From NCBI RefSeq assembly GCF_000346485.2, contig NZ_KQ976354.1, positions 5,874,824-5,938,823 of the forward strand: a DNA stretch of 64,000 nt, in the 5' to 3' direction. The notes under the pieces are model-generated. The model was not told the DNA's origin. It was given only the letters and a program-made list of their open reading frames with translations, and ran no database searches. The translations under genes were made by a program, and so were the position numbers. The DNA is from Scytonema hofmannii PCC 7110. Lineage in GTDB: Bacteria; Cyanobacteriota; Cyanobacteriia; Cyanobacteriales; Nostocaceae. Every line of letters starts with the position of its first letter. Position 1 is the stretch's first letter. This document shows, piece by piece, positions 15,782-25,011 of the stretch.

Positions 15782-17311
15782 ATGCTAGCTAGAGTCTGGA
15801 GCGCGTCAATTGTCGGCATCGACGCCGTTAAAGTGGGCGTTGAAGTGGATGTGTCAGGAGGGTTGCCGGGAATTGTCGTTTTGGGGCTGCCAGATCCCGC
15901 CATTCAAGAAGCGAAAGAAAGGGTTAAGGCAACTCTCAAGAATGCTGGTTTTGCTTTTCCCATACGAAAAATTGTGATTAATCTTACACCTGCGGATTTA
16001 CGAAAGGAAGGTCCGTGTTTTGATTTGCCAATGAGCGTAGGAATTTTAGCTGCTTCCCAACAAGTGAGTGCTGAGTTATTGGGTGACTACCTTTTTTTAG
16101 GCGAGTTGTCTTTGGATGGCAGCTTGCTTTCGGTTGCTGGTGTTTTGCCGATCGCATCGGCTGCTCAAAAACTGGGAATTGCAGGTTTAGTTGTTCCTGC
16201 TGATAATGCACAAGAAGCTGCTTTAGTTGAAGGATTGCCAGTTTACGGCTTTAAAAATTTGTCTGAGGTGATTCATTTTTTAAACAATCCCAGGCGACAC
16301 AAAGCGGTGCAGTTAGATAATTCTGTAGAGGTATTGCATGAAACGTCAGGACAAGCAGATTTGAAAGATGTGAAAGGGCAAGCTCATGCCCGCCGTGCGT
16401 TGGAAATTGCTGCTGCGGGTGGACATAATTTAGTGTTTGTAGGTCCCCCAGGTAGCGGTAAGACCATGTTAGCACGTCGTTTGCCTGGAATTCTACCAGC
16501 AATGCAATTGAAGGAAGCCCTGGAGGTGACTCGCATTTATTCCGTCGCAGGTTTGTTAAAAAATCGCGGCTCGTTGATTCGCGATCGCCCCTTCCGCAGT
16601 CCTCACCATTCTGCTTCTGGTCCTTCTTTGGTAGGTGGTGGTGGTTTCCCGCGTCCTGGAGAAATTTCTCTAGCACATAAGGGCATCCTTTTTCTGGATG
16701 AGTTAACAGAATTTAAAAGAGATGTCTTGGAATTTCTGCGTCAACCTCTAGAAGATGGCTATGTCACAATTTCCCGTGCCAGACAATCAGTCATGTTTCC
16801 CGCTCAGTTTACACTCGTTGGCAGTACAAATCCATGCCCTTGCGGATATTACGGAGATATTATTCAAAACTGTACCTGTACGCCCAGACAGAGAGAGCAA
16901 TACTGGGCTAAGCTTTCCGGTCCTTTAATGGATAGAATTGATTTGCAAGTTGCCGTAAACCGTTTAAAACCAGAAGAGATTACCCAACAACCAACAGGAG
17001 AATCCTCTGAAATTGTGAGAGACAGGGTGCAACAGGCACGAGATCTTGCGTATCATAGATTCAAAAATGAAGATCATTTATCTTGCAATGCACAAATGCA
17101 GAGCCGCCATCTTCAAAAATGGTGCAATTTAGATGATAGCAGCCGCAATTTATTGGAAGGGGCAATTAGAAAATTGGGTTTATCGGCAAGAGCTAGCGAT
17201 CGTATTCTCAAAGTAGCACGGACGATTGCAGATTTGGCAGGGGATGAGAACTTAAAACCTCAGTATGTTGCTGAAGCCATTCAATATCGGACGATTGATA
17301 GAATGCAGTAA
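15782..17311 (+). CDS. comM: YifB/ComM-family Mg-chelatase-like AAA+ ATPase
   Basis: The 509-residue protein has the N-terminal Lon-protease-like domain (GLPGIVVLGLPDPAIQEAKE, then KIVINLTPADLRKEG), the Mg-chelatase AAA+ core with Walker A GPPGSGKT near residue 221, Walker B GILFLDEL and the cysteine-bearing STNPCPCGYYG, and the C-terminal Mg_chelatase_C helical domain (LSARASDRILKVARTIADL). ComM is a hexameric branch-migration helicase that helps integrate DNA taken up by natural transformation. Full length and intact. A fragment of its 5' region is copied at 15073. Confidence 0.95.
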   Translation: MLARVWSASIVGIDAVKVGVEVDVSGGLPGIVVLGLPDPAIQEAKERVKATLKNAGFAFPIRKIVINLTPADLRKEGPCFDLPMSVGILAASQQVSAELLGDYLFLGELSLDGSLLSVAGVLPIASAAQKLGIAGLVVPADNAQEAALVEGLPVYGFKNLSEVIHFLNNPRRHKAVQLDNSVEVLHETSGQADLKDVKGQAHARRALEIAAAGGHNLVFVGPPGSGKTMLARRLPGILPAMQLKEALEVTRIYSVAGLLKNRGSLIRDRPFRSPHHSASGPSLVGGGGFPRPGEISLAHKGILFLDELTEFKRDVLEFLRQPLEDGYVTISRARQSVMFPAQFTLVGSTNPCPCGYYGDIIQNCTCTPRQREQYWAKLSGPLMDRIDLQVAVNRLKPEEITQQPTGESSEIVRDRVQQARDLAYHRFKNEDHLSCNAQMQSRHLQKWCNLDDSSRNLLEGAIRKLGLSARASDRILKVARTIADLAGDENLKPQYVAEAIQYRTIDRMQ

Positions 17312-17361
17312 ATATTCATTAGAATTTTATCTTTCCTCTTGTTATATATATCGTGGCTAAC

Positions 17362-17524
17362 GGGAGCATCCCAATTTGGCACAAGCCTGCAAGAATAGAA
17401 TTCTCTTGCTATACAAACAAAGTCCACCTACGTGGACTTAATATAGAAGTCCGCGCAGGCGGACTTGGTCTGTATAGGCGTGATTTCAATCACAAGCGTG
17501 TTTTTTCCAAATTGGGATGCTCCC
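17362..17524. mobile_element. 163-bp MITE-like element with perfect 18-bp terminal inverted repeats, copy 1
   Basis: The ends GGGAGCATCCCAATTTGG (17362-17379) and its exact complement (17507-17524) enclose nested palindromes (GTCCACCTACGTGGAC; GTCCGCGCAGGCGGAC). A second copy of equal length lies inverted at 22123-22285. No reading frame, so any movement would need a transposase supplied elsewhere. Flanks are TAAC/TAAA; no clear target duplication. Confidence 0.8.
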
Positions 17525-17624
17525 TAAACATATGCATAAGTTAATTTTACTGACACCTATATAGAAAGGATTGATATTCTGAATCAAGAAGCTAAAATCG
17601 AACAGCTTTACGAGGTCAATATTT

Positions 17625-20600
17625 ATGGCTCAAAAAATTTACGCCCTACTTGCTGGTATTGATAAATACCACCCAGAATCCAGAGTCAATAATTTAAGTG
17701 GTTGTGTTAACGATATTGAAGCAATAGAAGAATATTTACAGAAACGAATTGCTACTGAGAAAAAGTGGGAATTAGTTGAAAACTCAGAGGTTCCTTGGAA
17801 ACTGACGAATGAATTGGCAACACGTCAGGCGATCATAGATGGCTTTCAAAAACACTTGTCCCAAGCAACCAGTGAAGACGTAGTCTTATTTTACTATGCA
17901 GGACATGGTTCCTTTGAACCAGCACCAGAGGCGTTTCGGATTAAAGATTCAGATCGTCAAATTGAAACTTTAGTTTGTTATGATAGCCGGACGACACAAG
18001 GTCGAGACTTAGCAGATAAGGAATTAAGCTACCTCATTGAGCAGGTGGCAAAGAACAATCCACATATCTTGATTGTTCTGGATTGCTGTCACTCCGGTAC
18101 AGCAACGCGAGATCCAAAAGTGGTGGAACGTCAAACCTCTGCAGATGGACGAGTCAGAGATTTAAAAGAGTTTATTTTTACTGAGGAATGGCTGAAACGG
18201 CGTTTGAGTGAGAACTACGAGCCACCAAGACATGTTGCGATCGCGGCTTGTCGTTCCCATCAAACAGCAAAAGAGCATAGAGGTGAAGATGGTAAACGAC
18301 GCGGTGCTTTTTCTTACTTTTTCACCCAAGCATTGCAACGCACTCACGGTAGTTTATCCTATGCAGATTTATTGCAAGATATCAACGCTTTGATCCTCAG
18401 TAAAGTCAACGATCAATCACCCCAGATAGAAGCACTTGCAGAAGATTTAGGACAAACCTTCTTAGGAGGTGCAGTAGGCGATCGTTTGAATTACTTTACC
18501 CTGACCTATAACACGCAAGTTTACAGTAATTGGGTCATTAATGGAGGTGCTTTACACGGAATTCGTCCAGTTACGGAAGGAGAGACTGTATTAGCAATTT
18601 TCCCCCAAGAAACCCCACTAGAACAGTTGAGCGATATTTCCCTTTCCATTGGTCAAGCTGTAGTTACCGAAGTACTTACAGAAGTTAGCAAAATTGAATT
18701 CAATAGTATTACGGAAATAGATCCAGAAGCACCTTACAGGGCGGTTGTCATCAGCGTACCCGTTCCTCAATTGAAAGTGAATTTTGTAGGGGACGCTCAA
18801 GGTATAGAACTGGCTCGAAGATCTCTAACAACAGTTAATGAGGGTGAACCATCTTTGTTTATTAAAGAAGCAGAACAATCTGAAGATGCCAATTACGAGC
18901 TAGAAGCACATCAAGGTCAATACTGGATTAAACAAGCAAGCGATCGAAAGTCAATAGTCGCACCGATTCCACTCGTACCAGATACCCAAGGATATACTTT
19001 GCAACGTGCAGTGCAAATCATCAAACGTTTAGAACACGTTGCACGTTGGACGAATGTTTTAGAATTGAAAACGCCACCCACCAGTCAAATCCAACCAGAA
19101 GATGTGGATTTGGAAGCGATCGTCATCTCTGATGGTCAGGAGTATTCCTCAAAACAGGCAATTTCCGATTTACGTGGAGAATACAGTTTCAACAATAATC
19201 AGCCAACACCGCCAAAGGTAAAAATCACTGTAACGAATCACAGTGACCAAGATATTTACTTTCAAATAGTAGACTTAGCAGGTGATTATTCAATAAGTAT
19301 CCCACCATTTTTCCCAGAGACAAGTAGTCTCCGTTTATCAAAAAAATCGAGTGATGACTCACTTTTGCCAAGCAAAACGAGTAAGATATTAGACTTAGCG
19401 ATTCCCAGAGCATATATAAATAGTGGAGTGACAGAATACAATGATATTTTCAAGTTAATTGTCAGCACTAGAGATTTCAACGCGAGTTTGCTCGCACAAA
19501 AAGGACTTGATACTCCTCCTCCCACTCGTTCTACTCGTTCTACAGGATTATCCGGCGCTCTTAACCGTTTAATGGACAACATTTCTTCTCGTAATGCAGT
19601 GGAACCGGGTTCTGACAATCTTGATAACTGGATGACCAAGGAAGTTAAACTGACGATTGTAAAACCACCAAGTGGAGTAGAGATTAAACAATCTGAACCA
19701 ACAACTCTACAACCAGGTGTTGTACTGCACAACAATTCCAGTTTTCAAGGCAAAGTTGAGATCAACTCCTTACCACCAAACAGCCGGGATGTTAACAGTA
19801 ATTTACTTCCACCCATTCTCATAGAAGCTCCAAATCTGTTTCAACCCTTTGAATTTAACACCACTCGTAGCGGTCTCTCTAAATTAAGTGTTTTGGAAAT
19901 CACTGGCGTACAGAATCACGAAAGCGTCACACCAGAAAATCCTATAAAGATAGTTGTTGACAAACCATTGTCATCCAACGAATATGTTTTGCCACTTGCT
20001 TATGATGGAGAATTTTTCTTACCTTTAGGGACAGCTAAGGCAGCAAATGGCAAGACAGAAATTACTTTAGAACGCTTACCTGAACCAATAGCTAATAGCC
20101 GCAGTCTACAAGGTTCCATCAAGATTCTCTTCCAAAAACTGCTGACTCAACCTTTTGGACAAAAATTTTCTTATCCCTTGTTAAGACTTTCTGAAATCTT
20201 ACCAGACGGGCGTGTATCTTATCAAGCTGATAAGGAAATTATTACAGCAAAAGTGACTCAAGCCAAGAAGATATTACTTTATATTCACGGTATCATGGGC
20301 GATACAGAAACGTCTGTAGCAAGCGCTCAACAAGCAAAATTGACAGAAAACGGACAACAGAAAACTTTGCGAGATAAATATGACTTAATTCTCGCCTTTG
20401 ATTACGAAAATCTCAATACGACCATCGAAGAAAATGCCAAACTTCTGAAACAAAGACTAGAAGAAGTTGGGTTAACAGCCAACCATGGCAAACAATTAGA
20501 TATTGTTGCTCATTCAATGGGCGGCTTAATATCTCGTACCTTTATTGAAAAAGAAGGTGGAAATAAAATTGTTCAACACTTAGTGATGCTGGGTACACCT

Positions 20601-21122
20601 AATGGTGGTTCTCCTTGGTCTACGGTTCAAGATTGGGCTTTTGCTGCTCTGGGAATTGGGTTAAACCAACTTTCCTCAGTAGCTTGGCCTGCAGTCGTTA
20701 TTGCTGGAATCTTAAAACTTGTGGATGCCAACATTAAGACTGTAGAGCAGATGAGCCCAAGCAGCAATTTTATCCAAAGCATTGCTACCAATCCAGATCC
20801 TAACGTGCGGTATACCATTATTGCAGGCGATCGCTCAATTCGTCCTGAAGCATTACAAACCGATTCTGGAAAACAGTCGAGTGCTATCAAGCGACTGATG
20901 GAGAAATTATTTGGCTCGGCTCAAGAGCGCGTAGTCAACTTAGTTTTCTTCCAGCAACCAAACGACATAGCGGTGACACTCGAAAGCATTAAAAGCGTGA
21001 GTGAAAACCGCATTCCCAAGCCGAGAATTATAGCTCCAGATGCAACTTGCGATCATGTAACTTACTTCACCACTCAATCTGGTTTAGACGCATTGGTCAA
21101 AGCACTCTGTGAAGAGGTATAA
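17625..21122 (+). CDS. Metacaspase-like (C14) protease fused to a C-terminal alpha/beta-hydrolase (lipase-like)
   Basis: The 1165-residue protein starts with a caspase-fold domain (1-290): YALLAGIDKYHPES, catalytic His94 in FYYAGHGS and Cys155 in LDCCHSGT. A long middle region (about 300-870) contains beta-rich segments typical of caspase-associated accessory modules. From about 880 an alpha/beta-hydrolase follows: LLYIHGIMGDTE (oxyanion loop), nucleophile Ser964 in AHSMGGL, then MLGTPNGGSPW, and a late His in CDHVTYF. The catalytic features of both enzymes are visible. Such caspase plus second-enzyme fusions fit a stress- or phage-triggered self-toxic effector; that role is inferred. No signal peptide. 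No obvious operon partner; Uma2 follows after 232 bp. Confidence 0.88.
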   Translation: MAQKIYALLAGIDKYHPESRVNNLSGCVNDIEAIEEYLQKRIATEKKWELVENSEVPWKLTNELATRQAIIDGFQKHLSQATSEDVVLFYYAGHGSFEPAPEAFRIKDSDRQIETLVCYDSRTTQGRDLADKELSYLIEQVAKNNPHILIVLDCCHSGTATRDPKVVERQTSADGRVRDLKEFIFTEEWLKRRLSENYEPPRHVAIAACRSHQTAKEHRGEDGKRRGAFSYFFTQALQRTHGSLSYADLLQDINALILSKVNDQSPQIEALAEDLGQTFLGGAVGDRLNYFTLTYNTQVYSNWVINGGALHGIRPVTEGETVLAIFPQETPLEQLSDISLSIGQAVVTEVLTEVSKIEFNSITEIDPEAPYRAVVISVPVPQLKVNFVGDAQGIELARRSLTTVNEGEPSLFIKEAEQSEDANYELEAHQGQYWIKQASDRKSIVAPIPLVPDTQGYTLQRAVQIIKRLEHVARWTNVLELKTPPTSQIQPEDVDLEAIVISDGQEYSSKQAISDLRGEYSFNNNQPTPPKVKITVTNHSDQDIYFQIVDLAGDYSISIPPFFPETSSLRLSKKSSDDSLLPSKTSKILDLAIPRAYINSGVTEYNDIFKLIVSTRDFNASLLAQKGLDTPPPTRSTRSTGLSGALNRLMDNISSRNAVEPGSDNLDNWMTKEVKLTIVKPPSGVEIKQSEPTTLQPGVVLHNNSSFQGKVEINSLPPNSRDVNSNLLPPILIEAPNLFQPFEFNTTRSGLSKLSVLEITGVQNHESVTPENPIKIVVDKPLSSNEYVLPLAYDGEFFLPLGTAKAANGKTEITLERLPEPIANSRSLQGSIKILFQKLLTQPFGQKFSYPLLRLSEILPDGRVSYQADKEIITAKVTQAKKILLYIHGIMGDTETSVASAQQAKLTENGQQKTLRDKYDLILAFDYENLNTTIEENAKLLKQRLEEVGLTANHGKQLDIVAHSMGGLISRTFIEKEGGNKIVQHLVMLGTPNGGSPWSTVQDWAFAALGIGLNQLSSVAWPAVVIAGILKLVDANIKTVEQMSPSSNFIQSIATNPDPNVRYTIIAGDRSIRPEALQTDSGKQSSAIKRLMEKLFGSAQERVVNLVFFQQPNDIAVTLESIKSVSENRIPKPRIIAPDATCDHVTYFTTQSGLDALVKALCEEV

Positions 21123-21354
21123 ATCTCAGTGTTGAATTTTCTTCAATAAAAGGCTTCAAAGATGAATTCACCAAAAATTTAAGAGGATTTTGTAAAGTCT
21201 ACCGTTGTGACAATATCTCCCCTAGCCCCTCACAAGGGTAGATTTTTTACAAATCGAGTTAGGGCGGGCCTAAGGGGGGAGGACAGGAACTGCTGCTTTT
21301 AAAGCATACAACTGCTAAAATACATCCATAACTAATTGATGCCGTATCCATTCT

Positions 21355-22119
21355 ATGACCATAGCTCAAGAATTAGATGCTCTTGATGGCATCTTCCCAG
21401 ATGTTATATTTCCCCCTGGCGATTTATATAGTGATGAGCCTCCCTTGGAAACAGAACTGCACTTACGACAAATAATTTTACTTTTGATATGTCTAGAATG
21501 GCTGTGGCGAGATAGAAATGATTTCTATGCGGCTGGAAACCTGACTATCTACTATAGTCCACGCCAACTTAAATCAGAAGATTTCCGAGGTCCAGATTTT
21601 TTTGTAGTGCTGGGAACCCAACGTAAAACCCGCAAAAGTTGGGTAGTCTGGGAAGAAGATGGCAAATATCCAAATGTCATTCTAGAAATTTTGTCGGACT
21701 CAACAGCCAAGACAGACAAAGGTTTAAAAAAAGAAATTTATCAAGATACTTTCCGCACACCGGATTATTTTTGGTTCGACCCGTATACATTAGAATTTGC
21801 GGGATTTCATTTAGTAGATGGAGAATATCAACCTCTACAACCAACAGAAAAAGGATATTTGTGGAGTCAACAATTAGGGTTATATTTGGGAATGTATCAG
21901 GGTTTATTGCGGTTTTTTACAGCAGATGAGCAACTAGTACCAACACCTGAAGAAACAGCACAACAGACAGAACAAAAATTAGAACAGGTAGAACAAAAGG
22001 CACAACAGACAGAACAAAAACTAGAACAGGTAGAACAAAAGGCACAACAGGAAGCTGAAAAAGCAAAACGTTTGGCAGCAAAATTACGGGAGTTAAATAT
22101 AGACCCAGATACAATTTAG
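21355..22119 (+). CDS. Uma2 family (DUF820) predicted endonuclease with coiled-coil tail
   Basis: 254 residues. The PD-(D/E)xK core shows FRGPDFFVVLG and YPNVILEILSDSTAKTDKG, then YFWFDPYTLEF, as in the large cyanobacterial Uma2 family of putative restriction-endonuclease-like proteins. From about 195 a Gln/Glu-rich heptad tail (TEQKLEQVEQKAQQ repeated) forms a coiled coil and ends LAAKLRELNIDPD, the usual Uma2 terminus. The biological role is uncertain. The copy 2 MITE begins 3 bp after the stop. Confidence 0.85.
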   Translation: MTIAQELDALDGIFPDVIFPPGDLYSDEPPLETELHLRQIILLLICLEWLWRDRNDFYAAGNLTIYYSPRQLKSEDFRGPDFFVVLGTQRKTRKSWVVWEEDGKYPNVILEILSDSTAKTDKGLKKEIYQDTFRTPDYFWFDPYTLEFAGFHLVDGEYQPLQPTEKGYLWSQQLGLYLGMYQGLLRFFTADEQLVPTPEETAQQTEQKLEQVEQKAQQTEQKLEQVEQKAQQEAEKAKRLAAKLRELNIDPDTI

Positions 22120-22122
22120 ACG

Positions 22123-22285
22123 CGAAGCATCCCAATTTGGAAAAAACACGCTTGTGATTGAAATCACAGCTATACAAACGCTCGTCCGCAAGACAAGGAC
22201 TTAATATTGAAGTCCACGTAGGTGGACTTTGTTGTATAGCAAGAGAATTCTATTCTGAGGGCTTTTGCCAAAACGGGATGCTCCC
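22123..22285. mobile_element. 163-bp MITE-like element, copy 2 (inverted)
   Basis: Reverse-orientation copy of 17362-17524, again 163 bp, with imperfect ends (GAAGCATCCCAATTTGG and CCAAAACGGGATGCTCCC) and internal changes. It fills most of the gap between Uma2 and moaD. Confidence 0.75.
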
Positions 22286-22366
22286 TTTAGAATTGATTTC
22301 CTCAAGTTTTTATCTACCTTGATAGATTTGGCATGGCATACTACAAGAATCCATGTTCATCATCTT

Positions 22367-22621
22367 ATGTCTACAATTACAATTACCGTTAAACTCTTTG
22401 CTGCTTACCAAGAAGCATACGGTGTACCAGAATTGTTGTTAGAATTTCCAGAAAGTACACCCGTTGCTGCAGTTCGCGATCGCCTGATTGCGGAACACCC
22501 TCAACTTTCTCAATTGCGGGATATCACCCGATTTGGGGTTAACCTCCAATTTGTAGAACCGGAAACTATCTTGAACAATGGTGACGAAGTGGTGTTAATT
22601 CCTCCTGTAAGCGGCGGTTGA
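22367..22621 (+). CDS. MoaD/ThiS family sulfur carrier protein
   Basis: 84 residues from ATG 22367 (the frame is open upstream through the MITE, but homology begins at MSTITITVKLFAAYQEA). It is a ubiquitin-fold protein ending in PPVSGG; the terminal Gly-Gly is adenylated and thiocarboxylated by a MoeB/ThiF enzyme. The sequence resembles MoaD, the small subunit of molybdopterin synthase, more than ThiS. No moa genes adjoin it. Intact. Confidence 0.87.
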   Translation: MSTITITVKLFAAYQEAYGVPELLLEFPESTPVAAVRDRLIAEHPQLSQLRDITRFGVNLQFVEPETILNNGDEVVLIPPVSGG

Positions 22622-22919
22622 ATCAGTGACCAGTGACCAGTGACCAGTGACCAATAACAAAAACGAATTTTGGCAGAAAAATAACTTTAGGCTTGAGCTT
22701 TGGGCTAACAACTACGACTCCTCAATAGATATAGAAGAACTGGCGTTATCTGAAAGTGAGGTCGATCCAACTGTAGAAACAGCAGATTGGACAAAGTTTT
22801 CTAGAGTGCGTTCGCCAAGCGGTGGCTTTGCAGCATCGCAACCTAAGTTACCCGAACGACTTATATTTATAGATGGTCGCCGTCGTATTGTTGAGCGATC
22901 TCCATCTCCGCCTCACTGA
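22622..22919 (+). pseudogene. Duplicated 5' fragment of the NurA gene with its heptamer repeats
   Basis: The tandem CAGTGAC units and the first 81 codons of the NurA gene at 23959 are repeated here almost unchanged (MTNNKNEFWQKNNFRLE... to FIDGRRRI); the match ends at about 22890 and the frame closes at 22919 in unrelated sequence. The fragment includes the first catalytic Asp but none of the remaining nuclease fold. Confidence 0.9.
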
Positions 22920-22988
22920 CAACCATAGCACTCTAGAAATCGTGGCTCCTTCTCCACCACACGAAGGGAAAGAAGTTCTCAGGTCGCT

Positions 22989-23369
22989 TTATTCTTCTGT
23001 TTGTTCTGCATTACTTTGCTTCTCAAACTCAACCAAAATTCGCTGAATTTCTGTGACTTCTATATCCTTCTGTTCAGATTTTGAAGAAATATCTAGTAAT
23101 ACGATAGTATTCGATGAACGAATCCAATAAATGAGTCGATATCCAGCGCTTTTACCTTTCTTGATGACCCTATTCTTAACCCGTACCTTGAAGATTTCAT
23201 AACCTATACTAGAAAGGCGATCGCCTAGGAAATTTCCAGCTTGCAATTGTTCTAAAATTTCTTCTAGATCCCGTTGGATCTGGCGATACTTCTTGGACAG
23301 TGTACGAACCTTCCGTTGAAATTCAACCGTTAGTCTAATTTCAATGGGAGATGATTCAGTCAACTTCAA
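22989..23369 (-). CDS. RelE/ParE-like type II toxin
   Basis: 126 residues: IRLTVEFQRKVRTLSKKYRQ, FKVRVKNRVIKKGKSAGYRL, IYWIRSSNTIVLLDI, matching the RelE-fold layout seen in cyanobacterial TA toxins. It overlaps the upstream antitoxin by 14 bp. Start TTG within the antitoxin end. It appears intact. A truncated second copy of its first codons lies at 28073-28156. Confidence 0.8.
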   Translation of the reverse strand: MKLTESSPIEIRLTVEFQRKVRTLSKKYRQIQRDLEEILEQLQAGNFLGDRLSSIGYEIFKVRVKNRVIKKGKSAGYRLIYWIRSSNTIVLLDISSKSEQKDIEVTEIQRILVEFEKQSNAEQTEE

Positions 23370-23610
23370 TACCCTCCCACAACTGGGAAAGAGAAAGTGT
23401 TTGTCCGGTTATTGCTTCGTGCCACGATTGACGAAAGCTTTCTGCTGAAAATTCCAAAGCATTGTCATCGGCTTCTTCCCCCTCAACTGGTTCGTTGATT
23501 AACACAATCACTCGTACAACTCGATCGCTGGGAAAACTGTCCAAAAGTTCTTCAGGAACTTCTAGCGTTCCTTCAGGTGTGATTTTTGCCGGAAATTCGT
23601 ATGCTTTCAT
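23356..23610 (-). CDS. Type II antitoxin paired with the RelE-like toxin
   Basis: 84 residues with a swapped-hairpin-like N-terminus (MKAYEFPAKITPEGTLEVPE, then RVVRVIVLINEP) and an acidic C-terminal part (FSAESFRQSWHEAI) likely wrapping the toxin. Overlap with the toxin implies coupled translation. A near-identical second copy lies at 28122-28397. Confidence 0.8.
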   Translation of the reverse strand: MKAYEFPAKITPEGTLEVPEELLDSFPSDRVVRVIVLINEPVEGEEADDNALEFSAESFRQSWHEAITGQTLSLSQLWEGIEVD

Positions 23611-23657
23611 TTTGAGTGTCCTCTGTCAGCCTAGAATTATAGTGTAGTAAACTTTAA

Positions 23658-23870
23658 TTGGCACGGAAGAACTTGAGGGGGTCATTTTTTTTTGCACGTC
23701 TAAAACATTCGATAACTGGGAGTAATGTGGCATATTCATTTATGTATGTTAGTCATCTGCGACAAGTCATTGAAGCAATGGGAGGAGAATTAAAGATAAC
23801 GGCAAAGTTTCCAGATGTTGAAGTTACAATTACTAATTTTGAATATTTGAAAATGGAGATTGAGGATTAG
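23658..23870 (+). pseudogene. XRE-family antitoxin, C-terminal remnant
   Basis: The last about 40 residues (YVSHLRQVIEAMGGELKITA, then FPDVEVTITNF) match the end of XRE/HigA-like proteins such as that at 29121 (SRYITSLGGSLTITARFPD). The helix-turn-helix itself is missing and the N-terminal part is unrelated. Confidence 0.6.
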
Positions 23871-23935
23871 GAATTGAGGTAGATACAAATATATGATTTT
23901 TTATCTAAAATTGTATCATTAATTTGTACTATGAC

Positions 23936-23964
23936 TAGTAACCAGTGACCAGTGACCAGTGACC
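23936..23964. repeat. Heptanucleotide tandem repeat (STRR) supplying the NurA start codon
   Basis: Consecutive CCAGTGA units, of the kind found between genes of heterocystous cyanobacteria. The last GTG of the array is the start codon of the NurA frame; an in-frame TGA in the previous unit prevents an earlier start. The same array occurs at 22622-22650. Confidence 0.75.
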
Positions 23965-25011
23965 AATAACAAAAACGAATTTTGGCAGAAAAATAACTTT
24001 AGGCTTGAGCCTTGGGCTAACAACTACGACTCCTCAATAGATATAGAAGAACTGGCGTTATCTGAAAGTGAGGTCGATCCCACTGTAGAAACAGCAGATT
24101 GGACAAAGTTTTCCAGAGAGCGATCGCGAAGCGGCTGCTTTGCAACATCGCAATCTACTTTACCCGAACGACTTATATTTATAGATGGTCGCCGTCGTAT
24201 TGATGCGACTTTAATAGGTGGTAGCAGGAATACCATTGCCTATGGAGCTTTTGGAACGATCGCAGTGGGTGCTGTCCTTGTAGATAGAACAACCAGTACA
24301 GCCACCTGTTCTCAGTTTAATATCCGCCGTATAATTGGATTTGGAGGAAACCAACAAGCACCAGAAACCATAATTCCCTGTCCCTTGGGAACTAAAGCGC
24401 AGTTAATCTACGAACCAGTCGATCCCTATGTAGAGAACAATCCCAACGTTCCTAAAAATCTGGTTCAAAATACTATGCTCAAGACAGAAGCACTTCTAGC
24501 AGCCCAACAGTTTGCCCTAGATCCAGACACTTTAATCATTCGTGACGGACGATTACCTTATAACTCCGTGAATTTCACAGTGGGCTATGTTAAAACAATG
24601 CATAAAAATTATCTCAGTGAAAAATATGCAGCCCTGTTGTGGGAATTGAAACCAGGAGAACGTACCCCCATTTTCTTAATTAAAGAACAAAACCGTCCCC
24701 ACTGGAGTTGGTATCTTAAATCCGGTCATGCTCAAACCTCTTGCGATCGTTTTGGTTACCACAATTTACACGGTATCGTTAGATTGGAATTGTCTAGCGA
24801 TATTCCTTTGACAACAGCCCAAACAATCGCCGATCAAACCGCCTATCTCATTCCTGAATATGCATCCCATCCTTACAAAGACCCCCGCGCCCCACAAAAT
24901 CTCACTCCAGTTGGCGCACTCGAACGAGAACTAGGGCGACGCATGGGTGATGCTATTCTCATCAAACGACGCGTACAAAACTTTTTAGCGTCTGTAGGGG
25001 TTTTGTCATGA
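23959..25011 (+). CDS. nurA: NurA domain 5'-3' nuclease
   Basis: 350 residues. NurA nucleases carry an Asp in an early DG motif and a second in the core: here Asp76 in RLIFIDGRRRI and Asp196 in TLIIRDGRLP. The stretch ending HLHGIVRLELS and ALERELGRRMGDAILIKRR is also typical. NurA works with the HerA translocase to resect DNA ends. It overlaps herA by 4 bp, so the two are one operon. The GTG start lies in a tandem repeat; the true N-terminus might be internal. Confidence 0.85.
   Translation: MTNNKNEFWQKNNFRLEPWANNYDSSIDIEELALSESEVDPTVETADWTKFSRERSRSGCFATSQSTLPERLIFIDGRRRIDATLIGGSRNTIAYGAFGTIAVGAVLVDRTTSTATCSQFNIRRIIGFGGNQQAPETIIPCPLGTKAQLIYEPVDPYVENNPNVPKNLVQNTMLKTEALLAAQQFALDPDTLIIRDGRLPYNSVNFTVGYVKTMHKNYLSEKYAALLWELKPGERTPIFLIKEQNRPHWSWYLKSGHAQTSCDRFGYHNLHGIVRLELSSDIPLTTAQTIADQTAYLIPEYASHPYKDPRAPQNLTPVGALERELGRRMGDAILIKRRVQNFLASVGVLS

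Noticed and set aside
17358-17528. Target-site duplication of the MITE-like element.
   Set aside because: TAAC on the left and TAAA on the right agree in only three bases, too weak to claim.
17341-17544. Plus-strand frame through the 163-bp element.
   Set aside because: Translates terminal inverted repeats; element is non-coding.
22622-22650. Heptamer CAGTGAC arrays as a CRISPR or regulatory array.
   Set aside because: Units are contiguous without spacers; they are STRR-type tandem repeats.
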